NCBI GenBank assembly: GCA_937959315.1
Contig: CALGRC010000021.1
Coordinates: 1 to 19,989 of the forward strand
Direction of reading: 5' to 3'
DNA from: an uncultured Clostridia bacterium
GTDB lineage: Bacteria; Bacillota; Clostridia; UMGS1810
DNA: 19,989 bases
Part shown: positions 1-7,102 of the stretch, one piece after another
How the letters are laid out: each line of letters opens with the position of its first letter
Numbering within the stretch: the first letter of the stretch is position 1
Made by a program: the position numbers and the translations under genes
Notes under the pieces: generated by a model
What the model was told of the DNA's origin: nothing
The model's database searches: none
The model's input: the letters and a program-made list of their open reading frames with translations, nothing else

Positions 1-12
1 TGCGGGAGTACA

Positions 13-107
13 GAGGGCAGCCAGCCCTTTGTGCCGGGGTGCAGGGGCGGCAGCGCACTGCTGGGGTCAAGGGGCAATGCCCATTGGCGGGTTGAGGGCA
101 GCCAGCC
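13..107 (+). repeat. 14-bp direct repeat pair
   Basis: The sequence GAGGGCAGCCAGCC occurs at 13-26 and again exactly at 94-107, 81 bp apart start to start. The second copy is followed within a few bases by the second copy of another short repeat (GGGTCAAGGG). The pair is in the leader of the mobile-element fragment. Confidence 0.75.
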
Positions 108-216
108 TCATCGGGTCAAGGGTGAAACGCCTTGCCCAGGGAAAGTTGATGCCTGCGTCAACTTGTACTGGGTATTACCTGACGCAAAATTCCGCAGGTT
201 TGGCGGCTTCGCCGCC
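13..216. other. Repeat- and hairpin-rich leader before relaxase gene; candidate oriT
   Basis: This non-coding stretch precedes the relaxase gene. It holds a 14-bp direct repeat (13-26 and 94-107), a 10-bp direct repeat GGGTCAAGGG (64-73 and 113-122), a strong hairpin GTTGATGC/GCGTCAAC at 145-162, an inverted repeat TGCGTCA (154-160) / TGACGCA (180-186), and a hairpin GGCGGC-TTC-GCCGCC at 202-216. Origins of transfer usually lie directly upstream of MobV-type relaxase genes and contain such inverted repeats, so an oriT role is a reasonable inference. I recognise no nick-site consensus. The structures could also control translation of the relaxase. Confidence 0.4.
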
Positions 217-258
217 CTCCCCAGCCCGGAACAGCTTTGCAGGAAGGAGGAAAAATGT

Positions 259-1503
259 TTGAAATTAACAAGGCACAATGGGCGCTCCGGGAAGCATGGC
301 ACTTACAATCCCCGTCACAATGACCGCCGGTTCGATGTAGAAAACAGCGAACACATTGACGCTGAGCGTGCCAGACAAAATGTGTACTGGGACTGCTACC
401 GGGGATTTACCACCCACGACTTTCGGGATAACCCGGAGCAGCCGGATTTCAGCTTTGAGGAAATTGAGCGGATGTATTACTACGAGCATTATGCCGACCA
501 TGTAAATGCCCAGAACGCCCGGAATGAGAAAACCCGGCATATTGAGCGCAACCGTACTGTGGATGACCTCTTGAAAAATAACAAGACCTGTCCGGAAGAA
601 AGCATCTACCAGATCGGCACGATAGAGGAATCCGTCTCACCGGAAGCGCTGGCGCTCATCGTCAGTGAATTTTATGAAGAATTTGAGCGCCGTTTCGGTT
701 CTCATATCCACATTTTAGACTGGGCGCTCCATCTGGATGAGGGAACACCGCATATTCACGAGCGCCATGTGTTCGACTGTGAAAATCGGTATGGAGAATT
801 GTGTCCCCAGCAGGAAAAGGCGCTGGAGGAACTGGGTATCCCTCTCCCAAAACCGGAGCAGCCCAAAGGAAAGCACAATAACCGGAAACAGACTTTCGAT
901 GCAGTCTGCCGGACAATCCTGTTTGACATTGCCAAACGGCATGGACTTCATCTGGAACAGGAGCCGTCCTATGGTGGGCGTGACTATCTGGAAAAGCAGG
1001 ATTATATCCTGATGAAGCAGAAAGAACAGATGGCGGCGCAGGAGCAAAAGCTGGAAGAACTGACGCTCAAAATCGAGGATGTGGAGACGCTGTTGGAGGA
1101 TGTTTCCGATGTGGCCTATGACAAGGCAGTGGAGGTCGTGACAGACAAGGTACGGGAACAGACCCAGCTTGAGGATTTGGAAGTGATCGAGAAATACCGA
1201 AAGAGCGTGGTATCCCCCAATGCAAAAAATTCGCCGGAAGTGGTGAAGATTGCAAATACCCTACTGGGAAGGGCACGGGAAAAATTACAGCAGTCCGCAG
1301 AAAAGATTCTCAAAAAGGTGCAGGCTGTGCTGCTGAAGCCGGAGGTCAAGCAGGCTGGCAAAGAGCAGATTAAGAAAAAAGCCAGAGAATCCATCAAAGA
1401 GAAGCTGGCGAAAGGCAAATTGGACGCTGACCGGAAGAACCGGGAGCGATGGGAACGTGAGGGGCGGATCGCCCCGACAAAAAAACAGGATATGGAGTTG
1501 TAA
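259..1503 (+). CDS. MobV/Pre-type relaxase (plasmid recombination/mobilization protein)
   Basis: Likely a DNA-nicking relaxase that starts conjugative transfer of an integrative or mobilizable element. The key motif is HLDEGTPHIH at residues 158-167, the HxDE..PHxH metal-binding motif of the MobV/Pre family, preceded by HIH at 149-151. The N-terminus (TRHNGRSGKHG, then YNPRHNDRRFD) matches the start of gut-Firmicutes plasmid-recombination proteins. The second half is rich in Lys, Glu and Gln and looks like coiled coil (about residues 250-300 and 340-410). The start is uncertain: TTG at 259 sits 8 bases after AGGAGG (245-250) and gives 414 residues. An ATG at 255 is also near that site but is in another frame and stops after 22 codons, so a small frameshift near the start is possible. 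The element part is otherwise incomplete: no integrase or transfer genes are present. Confidence 0.8.
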   Translation: MKLTRHNGRSGKHGTYNPRHNDRRFDVENSEHIDAERARQNVYWDCYRGFTTHDFRDNPEQPDFSFEEIERMYYYEHYADHVNAQNARNEKTRHIERNRTVDDLLKNNKTCPEESIYQIGTIEESVSPEALALIVSEFYEEFERRFGSHIHILDWALHLDEGTPHIHERHVFDCENRYGELCPQQEKALEELGIPLPKPEQPKGKHNNRKQTFDAVCRTILFDIAKRHGLHLEQEPSYGGRDYLEKQDYILMKQKEQMAAQEQKLEELTLKIEDVETLLEDVSDVAYDKAVEVVTDKVREQTQLEDLEVIEKYRKSVVSPNAKNSPEVVKIANTLLGRAREKLQQSAEKILKKVQAVLLKPEVKQAGKEQIKKKARESIKEKLAKGKLDADRKNRERWEREGRIAPTKKQDMEL

Positions 1504-1551
1504 GGCATCTGATTTTCTGAGGAAACCGGGTGCCTTTTGTTTTGTTTGGAG

Positions 1552-1857
1552 GTGGGGAAATCGAATGTATTTGAAACAGTAAAGCAGTCTGTCACGACAA
1601 GACAGGCTGCGGAATTTTATGGGATTCCAGTAGGACGGAACGGGATGGCCTGTTGTCCTTTTCACGATGACAGACATCCCAGCATGAAGGTGGACAGGCG
1701 GTTCCATTGCTTTGCCTGTCAGGGGGACGGAGATGTGATTGATTTCACTTCCCGCCTCTTTGGACTGGGCAGTAAGGAAGCTGCCTTGAAGCTGGAATTT
1801 GAACAGGCGGCAAAATACCGCGACCAGATCGAGAAGCTAAAGAAACAGAAACGATAA
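1552..1857 (+). pseudogene. Truncated CHC2 zinc-finger primase-like gene fused in frame to the 3' end of uvrB
   Basis: The first part (to about 1790) resembles the small CHC2 zinc-finger proteins found next to relaxase genes in Clostridia integrative elements. It has a VKQSVTTRQAAEFYG start, zinc ligands CPFH (Cys at 1654, His at 1663) and CFAC (Cys at 1708 and 1717), and a GDGDVIDF motif. From what I know of the family, the protein should continue well past KEAALKL. Here it changes to LEFEQAAKYRDQIEKLKK and ends at 1857, which reads as the C-terminal UVR motif of UvrB. No good start codon lies at the usual distance from the GGAGG at 1548-1552. GTG 1552 overlaps that site, TTG 1546 lies before it, and the nearby ATG 1565 is out of frame. 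Start and function are therefore doubtful, and I treat it as a chimeric remnant. Confidence 0.7.
1786..1857 (+). pseudogene. uvrB: 3' remnant of uvrB (C-terminal UVR motif)
   Basis: The codons from about 1786 to the TAA at 1855-1857 encode LKLEFEQAAKYRDQIEKLKK plus a short basic tail. This matches the helical hairpin that ends UvrB (pattern LEFE-AA--RD-I--L) and contacts UvrC in nucleotide excision repair. The position supports this reading, because uvrA begins 11 bases after the stop, the normal uvrB-uvrA arrangement in Firmicutes. The rest of uvrB is absent and is replaced by mobile-element sequence in the same frame. The exact join cannot be fixed, since KEAALKL fits both parents. Confidence 0.72.
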
Positions 1858-1868
1858 GGGGACAAGCT

Positions 1869-4682
1869 ATGATAGACCATATTTATATTAAAGGCGCAAG
1901 AGAACACAATTTGAAAAATATCGACGTGACCATCCCGCGCGACAAATTTGTGGTGCTGACCGGGCTATCCGGTTCGGGGAAATCGTCGTTGGCGTTTGAT
2001 ACGCTGTACGCCGAAGGGCAGCGGCGGTATGTGGAATCGCTGTCGTCTTATGCGCGCCAGTTTTTGGGACAGATGGACAAGCCGGATGTGGACTATATCG
2101 AGGGGCTGTCGCCCGCCATTTCTATTGACCAGAAAACCACCAGCCGCAACCCTCGTTCTACGGTCGGGACGGTTACCGAGATCCACGATTACCTGCGTTT
2201 GCTGTATGCGCGGATTGGTATCCCGCACTGCCCGAAATGCGGCAAGGAAATTAACCAGCAGACCATCGATGAAATTGTTGACCAGGTGTTGCAGCTGCCT
2301 GAGCGGACGCGGATCCAGGTATTGGCGCCGGTGGTGCGTGAGAAAAAGGGCGAGCATGCCAAAGTGTTGGAAGATGCCCGGCGCAATGGGTATGTGCGGG
2401 TACGGGTGGACGGCAATGTGCGGGAATTGGATCAGCCAATCAAGCTTGCCAAGACTCACCGGCACACCATTGAGATTGTCATTGACCGCATTGCTATCAA
2501 AGACGGTATCCAGTCGCGGCTGACCGATTCCATTGAAACGGCGCTGGAGCTGGGCGGCGGGCTGGTTATTATTGACGTCATTGACGGGGAGGAACTGACC
2601 TTTTCCCAAAACTATGCCTGTAAGGACTGCGGGATTAGCATTGATGAGCTTTCGCCGCGGATGTTTTCGTTTAACTCGCCGTTTGGCGCCTGCCCAACCT
2701 GCGGCGGGCTGGGTATGATTCAGGAAATTGACCCTGATTTGATTGTTTCCGACCGGACAAAATCTATTTTGGAAGGCGGGATTACCGCCAGCGGCTGGAA
2801 CAATGTCAATGAGCTGGGTTCCTATTCCCGCGCGTGGTACGACGCCCTGGCCAACCATTATCATTTTTCCCTTTCTACCCCCATTGAGGATTTGCCCGAT
2901 GGAGTATTGGACAAAATTCTATACGGCACTGGCGGCGAGGAGATCCCATTTACCTACCGGGTAACGGTAATGCAGCCATTTGAGGGGATTATACGGAACC
3001 TGGAACGGCGGTATAAGGAGTCCTATTCTTCGTATATCAAAATGGACATTGAATCGCTCATGTGCGAAAACCCCTGCCCCGACTGCCATGGTGAACGGTT
3101 TAAGCCCGAGACGCTGGCGGTGACGGTGGGCGGCATGAATATCTCTGAGGTATCCAAGCTGTCTGTGCGGAAATCGAAGGAATTTTTTGAAAATTTGACG
3201 CTTAACAATAAAGAACAGATGATTGCCAGCCAGATTATGAAAGAATTACATGCGCGGCTGGGGTTTTTGCTGGATGTAGGATTGGATTACTTAACCCTTT
3301 CCCGCAGCGCAGGTTCGCTTTCGGGCGGCGAAGCGCAGCGCATCCGGCTGGCGACGCAGATTGGCTCGTCGCTGATGGGTGTGCTGTATATTTTGGACGA
3401 GCCCAGTATTGGCCTGCATCAGCGGGATAATGCGCGCCTGCTGGCAACGCTTAAGCATTTGCGGGATTTGGGCAATACCCTGGTGGTGGTGGAGCACGAT
3501 GAAGATACCATGCGGGAGGCCGATTATATCATTGACGTGGGGCCGGGCGCCGGTATTCACGGCGGTGAAATTGTTGCGCAGGGTACGGCGCAGGAAATTA
3601 TGGAAAACCCCAACAGTGAAACGGGGCTGTATTTAAGCGGCAAAAAGAAAATAGAGGTTCCCAAGGAGCGGCGCAAAGGGAACGGCAAATACCTTACCAT
3701 TAAGGGCGCGGCAGAAAACAACCTGAAACGGGTGAACGTCAAAATCCCGCTGGGGAAATTTGTCGTTGTAACTGGCGTTTCGGGCTCTGGAAAATCATCG
3801 CTGGTCAATGAGGTTCTTTACAAAACGCTGGCAGTTAAGCTTAACCGGGCGCGTAAAAAACCAGGAAGCTACAAATCTTTAGAGGGCTTGGAACATCTGG
3901 ATAAGGTAATCAATATTGACCAGTCGCCCATCGGGCGCACGCCGCGGTCAAACCCGGCGACCTATACCGGGTTGTTTACCGATATCCGCGAGGTGTTTGC
4001 CAATACCAACGAAGCCAAAATCCGTGGGTATAAGGCCGGGCGGTTTAGTTTCAATGTCAGCGGCGGGCGGTGCGAAGCCTGCAGCGGCGATGGGATTATC
4101 AAAATTGAAATGAATTTCCTGTCTGACGTATATGTACCGTGCGAGGTGTGCGGCGGCAAACGGTATAACCGGGAGACACTGGAAGTGAAATATAAAGGCA
4201 AGAATATCAACGATGTGCTGGAAATGACAGTGGAGGAGGGGCTGGAGTTTTTCAAAAACCTGCCCCGGCTCAAACGCAAGCTGCAAACGCTGTATGATGT
4301 GGGGTTGGGATATATCAAGATTGGCCAGCCGTCTACAACGCTTTCGGGCGGCGAAGCACAGCGTGTCAAGCTGGCCACCGAGCTTTCCAAGCGCAGCACT
4401 GGGCGTACCATTTATATTTTGGATGAGCCCACGACAGGGTTGCACACTGCGGATGTCCACCGTTTGATTGACGTGCTCAATATGCTGGTGGACAGCGGGA
4501 ATACCGTTGTGGTCATTGAGCACAACCTGGATGTGATTAAAGTGGCTGACCATATCATCGATTTGGGGCCGGAAGGCGGCGACGGCGGCGGTACGGTGGT
4601 ATGCACCGGGACGCCGGAACAGGTGGCGGCCTGCAGCGGGTCCTATACCGGCCAGTTTTTGAAACCAGTGCTGGAACGGTAG
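1869..4682 (+). CDS. uvrA: Excinuclease ABC subunit A (UvrA)
   Basis: This is the damage-recognition ATPase of nucleotide excision repair; a UvrA dimer loads UvrB at lesions. The 937-residue protein is full length for the family. It has two ABC modules with Walker A motifs at residues 32-39 (GLSGSGKS) and 636-643 (GVSGSGKS). Two ABC signatures are present (LSGGEAQR), each followed by a Walker B (ILDEPSIGLH and ILDEPTTGLH). Zinc modules sit at Cys251/254/275/278 and Cys735/738/758/761. The ATG at 1869 follows an AAGGGG ribosome site. It would normally be co-transcribed with uvrB, but here only the uvrB tail is upstream, so its promoter is unclear. I see no truncation or frameshift. Confidence 0.97.
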   Translation: MIDHIYIKGAREHNLKNIDVTIPRDKFVVLTGLSGSGKSSLAFDTLYAEGQRRYVESLSSYARQFLGQMDKPDVDYIEGLSPAISIDQKTTSRNPRSTVGTVTEIHDYLRLLYARIGIPHCPKCGKEINQQTIDEIVDQVLQLPERTRIQVLAPVVREKKGEHAKVLEDARRNGYVRVRVDGNVRELDQPIKLAKTHRHTIEIVIDRIAIKDGIQSRLTDSIETALELGGGLVIIDVIDGEELTFSQNYACKDCGISIDELSPRMFSFNSPFGACPTCGGLGMIQEIDPDLIVSDRTKSILEGGITASGWNNVNELGSYSRAWYDALANHYHFSLSTPIEDLPDGVLDKILYGTGGEEIPFTYRVTVMQPFEGIIRNLERRYKESYSSYIKMDIESLMCENPCPDCHGERFKPETLAVTVGGMNISEVSKLSVRKSKEFFENLTLNNKEQMIASQIMKELHARLGFLLDVGLDYLTLSRSAGSLSGGEAQRIRLATQIGSSLMGVLYILDEPSIGLHQRDNARLLATLKHLRDLGNTLVVVEHDEDTMREADYIIDVGPGAGIHGGEIVAQGTAQEIMENPNSETGLYLSGKKKIEVPKERRKGNGKYLTIKGAAENNLKRVNVKIPLGKFVVVTGVSGSGKSSLVNEVLYKTLAVKLNRARKKPGSYKSLEGLEHLDKVINIDQSPIGRTPRSNPATYTGLFTDIREVFANTNEAKIRGYKAGRFSFNVSGGRCEACSGDGIIKIEMNFLSDVYVPCEVCGGKRYNRETLEVKYKGKNINDVLEMTVEEGLEFFKNLPRLKRKLQTLYDVGLGYIKIGQPSTTLSGGEAQRVKLATELSKRSTGRTIYILDEPTTGLHTADVHRLIDVLNMLVDSGNTVVVIEHNLDVIKVADHIIDLGPEGGDGGGTVVCTGTPEQVAACSGSYTGQFLKPVLER

Positions 4683-4755
4683 CGGCTGCGGCAAATATTC
4701 CCCCGGAAATTCTGTGCAAATTTGCAATAATCTAAAAAAATTGTTGCAAATTTTC

Positions 4756-4776
4756 GCAGAAAATCTGCTTTTTTTT
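4756..4776 (+). terminator. Putative uvrA terminator
   Basis: A short stem GCAGA (4756-4760) / TCTGC (4764-4768) with an AAA loop is followed by eight T residues (4769-4776). The stem has only 5 bp but the T tract is long, so it is a plausible intrinsic terminator 74 bases after the uvrA stop and 40 bases before the gdhA promoter. Confidence 0.55.
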
Positions 4777-4780
4777 AAAT

Positions 4781-4800
4781 ATTTCATAAAAATATGAAAT
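4781..4800. repeat. Inverted repeat upstream of gdhA promoter
   Basis: ATTTCAT (4781-4787) and ATGAAAT (4794-4800) form a perfect 7-bp inverted repeat with a 6-base spacer, ending 15 bases before the gdhA -35 box. The geometry suits a dimeric regulator. A second palindrome, TGCAAATTTGCA, lies at 4715-4726. No specific regulator is recognised. Confidence 0.4.
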
Positions 4801-4815
4801 GTGCAAAAAAATATG

Positions 4816-4844
4816 TTGCAAAATGGCATGGGATGCGATATACT
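4816..4844 (+). promoter_or_regulatory. gdhA promoter
   Basis: The -35 box TTGCAA (4816-4821) and -10 box TATACT (4839-4844) are separated by exactly 17 bp, as expected for the housekeeping sigma factor. Transcription would start near 4851, about 30 bases before the gdhA ATG. Confidence 0.7.
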
Positions 4845-4881
4845 TATAAGCAAGATAAAATTGGAATTGGAGGAATGGGTC

Positions 4882-6228
4882 ATGGCATTGAAAAATGAAT
4901 ATTTAAAAGGCCTGATGGAGCGTGTGGAAAAGCGCAATCCCGCAGAGCCGGAATTTCATCAGGCGGTACGCGAGGTTTTGGAATCGCTCGAGCCGGTCAT
5001 TGAAAAACGGCCGGAGTATGTCAAACGCGGTGTAATCGAAAGCCTGGTTGAGCCGGAACGGGTTATCAAATTCCGGGTGCCGTGGGTGGACGACAACGGC
5101 AATGTGCAGGTGAACCGCGGATTCCGCGTACAGTTTAACAGCGCGATTGGCCCCTACAAGGGAGGATTGCGGTTCCATCCGTCGGTATATGAAGGGATTA
5201 TCAAGTTTTTGGGCTTTGAGCAGGTATTTAAAAACAGCCTGACCGGCTTGCCAATCGGCGGCGGCAAGGGCGGCAGCGATTTTGACCCCAAGGGCAAATC
5301 GGATAATGAAGTGATGAGATTCTGCCAGAGCTTTATGACCGAGCTTTCCAAGCATATTGGCGCAGATACCGATGTGCCGGCGGGCGATATCGGCGTTGGC
5401 GGCCGTGAAATTGGCTTTTTGTTTGGCCAGTACAAACGGTTGCGCAATGAATTTACCGGTGTGCTGACTGGCAAAGGGCTGACTTACGGCGGCAGCCTGG
5501 CGCGTACCGAAGCAACCGGATATGGGCTGTGCTATTTTACCGATGAGATGCTAAAAGCAAAAGGAAAATCTTTCCAAGGCGCAACGGTGGTTATCTCGGG
5601 TTCGGGCAATGTTGCTATTTATGCAACGCAGAAAGCTACCGAACTGGGCGGCAAAGTGGTGGCGCTGTCTGACTCGAACGGGTATATCTATGACAAAAAC
5701 GGTATTGACTTAAAAGCGGTCAAACAGATTAAAGAAGTGGAACGCAAGCGGATTAAGGAGTATCTAACCTACCATCCGGAGGCGGAATATCACGAAGGCT
5801 GCGCAGGTATTTGGACCATCCCGTGCGATGTGGCGCTTCCGTGTGCAACCCAGAACGAGCTGAACGAGGAGTCGGCAAAAGCGCTGGTGAAAAACGGCTG
5901 CTATGCAGTGGCTGAGGGCGCGAATATGCCGTCCACCCCGGAAGCGATTGAAGTATTCCAGTCCAACAATATTCTGTTTGGGCCGGCCAAGGCTGCCAAT
6001 GCCGGCGGCGTGGCGACCAGCGCGCTGGAAATGAGCCAGAATTCTATGCGCTATAGTTGGACATTTGAAGAAGTGGATGCCAAATTAAAACAGATTATGG
6101 CAGATATTTATGCCAAAACTGCTGCGGCGGCAAAGGAATTTGGCATGGAAGATAACCTGGTTGCCGGTGCAAATATTGCCGGGTTCTTAAAGGTTGCCGA
6201 TTCTATGATGGCCCAGGGCGTTGTATAA
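4882..6228 (+). CDS. gdhA: NAD(P)-dependent glutamate dehydrogenase
   Basis: Catalyses the reversible amination of 2-oxoglutarate by ammonia to give glutamate, a main ammonia-assimilation route in Clostridia. The 448-residue length is that of the hexameric small-subunit GDH family. Visible motifs are YKGGLRFHPS, LPIGGGKGGSDFDPKGKS (active-site Lys129), PAGDIGVGGREIGF, and the nucleotide-binding turn SGSGNVA near residue 240. The ATG at 4882 is chosen because GGAGG at 4868-4872 lies 9 bases upstream and the N-terminus MALKNEYLKGL fits the family. It forms its own unit, with a promoter at 4816 and a terminator at 6240. Coenzyme preference (NADPH or NADH) is not assigned. It is the only ammonia-handling enzyme next to the pyr operon. 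Confidence 0.95.
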   Translation: MALKNEYLKGLMERVEKRNPAEPEFHQAVREVLESLEPVIEKRPEYVKRGVIESLVEPERVIKFRVPWVDDNGNVQVNRGFRVQFNSAIGPYKGGLRFHPSVYEGIIKFLGFEQVFKNSLTGLPIGGGKGGSDFDPKGKSDNEVMRFCQSFMTELSKHIGADTDVPAGDIGVGGREIGFLFGQYKRLRNEFTGVLTGKGLTYGGSLARTEATGYGLCYFTDEMLKAKGKSFQGATVVISGSGNVAIYATQKATELGGKVVALSDSNGYIYDKNGIDLKAVKQIKEVERKRIKEYLTYHPEAEYHEGCAGIWTIPCDVALPCATQNELNEESAKALVKNGCYAVAEGANMPSTPEAIEVFQSNNILFGPAKAANAGGVATSALEMSQNSMRYSWTFEEVDAKLKQIMADIYAKTAAAAKEFGMEDNLVAGANIAGFLKVADSMMAQGVV

Positions 6229-6239
6229 GAATGATTAGG

Positions 6240-6271
6240 AATTCCCCTCCCAATATGGGAGGGGAATTTTT
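6240..6271 (+). terminator. gdhA intrinsic terminator
   Basis: A perfect 12-bp stem, AATTCCCCTCCC (6240-6251) with GGGAGGGGAATT (6257-6268), has the 5-base loop AATAT and ends in a T run (6267-6271). It begins 12 bases after the gdhA stop codon and separates gdhA from the pyr operon. Confidence 0.9.
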
Positions 6272-6319
6272 CTACAAAAAAAGACATACCATTTTGGTAC
6301 ATATTATTTTGTTTTTTGG

Positions 6320-6348
6320 TAGACAAACTGGGTGCCATGGTGTATAAT
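6320..6348 (+). promoter_or_regulatory. pyr operon promoter
   Basis: TAGACA (6320-6325, 5 of 6 matches to TTGACA) and a perfect TATAAT (6343-6348) are 17 bp apart. The start of transcription would be near 6355. Just upstream is the inverted repeat TACCA-TTT-TGGTA (6287-6299), which could be an operator but has no recognised partner. With the terminator at 6240 and the leader below, this accounts for the 309-base gap between gdhA and pyrR. Confidence 0.8.
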
Positions 6349-6354
6349 ATATTA

Positions 6355-6494
6355 AAATCTGCCTTTAAATTGGTACGGAGATGCTAATAAGGCGCAAATA
6401 TTTGGTTTGACAGGGGGACGTGCAGCTTATACGGTGACCGCTGTTAGACTTGTGTGCGCGTTCCTTTTCCGTACTGGCGGAGGGGCGTTTTTTT
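6355..6494 (+). promoter_or_regulatory. PyrR-dependent transcription attenuator leader
   Basis: The leader can form the three mutually exclusive structures of a PyrR attenuator. The PyrR-binding hairpin has a lower stem GCCTT (6361-6365) / AAGGC (6389-6393), an upper stem GGTA/TGCT, and the hexaloop CGGAGA (6376-6381), which fits the CNGNGA loop of Bacillus binding sites. An antiterminator pairs GTACGGA (6373-6379) perfectly with TCCGTAC (6468-6474). The terminator follows at 6458-6494. Because the antiterminator strand lies inside the binding hairpin, UMP-bound PyrR would hold it and let the terminator form. The structure is read by eye; the mechanism is that known for Bacillus pyr operons. 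Confidence 0.78.
6458..6494 (+). terminator. Attenuator terminator before pyrR
   Basis: The stem joins TTTTCCG (6465-6471) to CGGAGG (6478-6483) around the loop TACTGG. It continues through CC/GG and GCG/CGT pairs with small bulges, and ends in seven T residues (6488-6494). Several G-T pairs make it weaker than the gdhA terminator, as suits a switchable site. It overlaps the strand used by the antiterminator (6468-6474). Confidence 0.7.
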
Positions 6495-6537
6495 ATGGGC
6501 TGGAAACAGGGCTGCGGATGAGAAGGAGGATGCGGAT

Positions 6538-7089
6538 ATGGAAGCATTACGGGAAAAGGCACTCATCATGGACGAGGAGGCAATGGGCCGCGCCGTCACA
6601 CGGATTTCGTACGAGATTGTGGAAAAAAACAAGGGCACAGAAGGGCTTGTTATCATTGGCATCCAGCGGCGCGGGGTGACGCTTGCCAAGCGCATTGCCG
6701 CAAAAATCAAAGAGATTGAAGGGGAGGATGTCCCGGTTGGCATTTTGGATATCACCCTGTACCGGGATGATTTGTCCATGTTGGATTACGCGCCGGTCAT
6801 CAACGGCACCGAGATTGACTTTATGATTACCGGTACCAAGATTGTGCTGGTAGATGATGTGCTTTTTACCGGGCGTACCATACGGGCAGCCATTGATTCG
6901 CTGATGGACTTTGGCCGTCCCAAAATGATTCAACTGGCTGTGCTCATTGACCGCGGCTACCGGGAATTGCCCATCCGGCCGGATTTTGTGGGGAAAAACG
7001 TTCCCACTTCCATCCAGGAGACCGTCAATGTGGAAGTGGACGAATTTGACGGCGTGAACCGCGTAACCATTTTGGAAAAGCAAAAATAG
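6538..7089 (+). CDS. pyrR: PyrR, pyr operon attenuation regulator / uracil phosphoribosyltransferase
   Basis: PyrR binds pyr mRNA leaders when UMP is high and so terminates transcription; it also has uracil phosphoribosyltransferase activity. The 183-residue protein has the type I PRTase fold. The PRPP-binding motif at residues 102-114 contains VDDVLFTGRT, and GIQRRGV occurs near residue 40, as in Bacillus PyrR. ATG 6538 is preferred because AAGGAGGA (6523-6530) lies 7 bases upstream and the N-terminus lines up with family members. Longer in-frame starts would run into the attenuator hairpin. It is the first gene of the operon, directly after its own target site. Confidence 0.95.
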   Translation: MEALREKALIMDEEAMGRAVTRISYEIVEKNKGTEGLVIIGIQRRGVTLAKRIAAKIKEIEGEDVPVGILDITLYRDDLSMLDYAPVINGTEIDFMITGTKIVLVDDVLFTGRTIRAAIDSLMDFGRPKMIQLAVLIDRGYRELPIRPDFVGKNVPTSIQETVNVEVDEFDGVNRVTILEKQK

Positions 7090-7102
7090 GGGGCGTAACA
7101 CA

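Noticed and set aside
29..262. Short ORF upstream of the relaxase
   Set aside because: The translation is Ala/Gly/Arg-rich with no ribosome site and overlaps the repeat-rich leader. It looks like chance coding in G/C-rich DNA.
3948..4937. Long antisense open frame (329 codons) over uvrA and the gdhA leader
   Set aside because: It runs opposite to clearly conserved uvrA coding sequence, resembles no family and has no ribosome site. It is a codon-bias shadow.
6407..6679. 90-codon ORF overlapping the pyr leader and pyrR
   Set aside because: It crosses the attenuator terminator and lies in a different frame from pyrR, whose motifs are clear.
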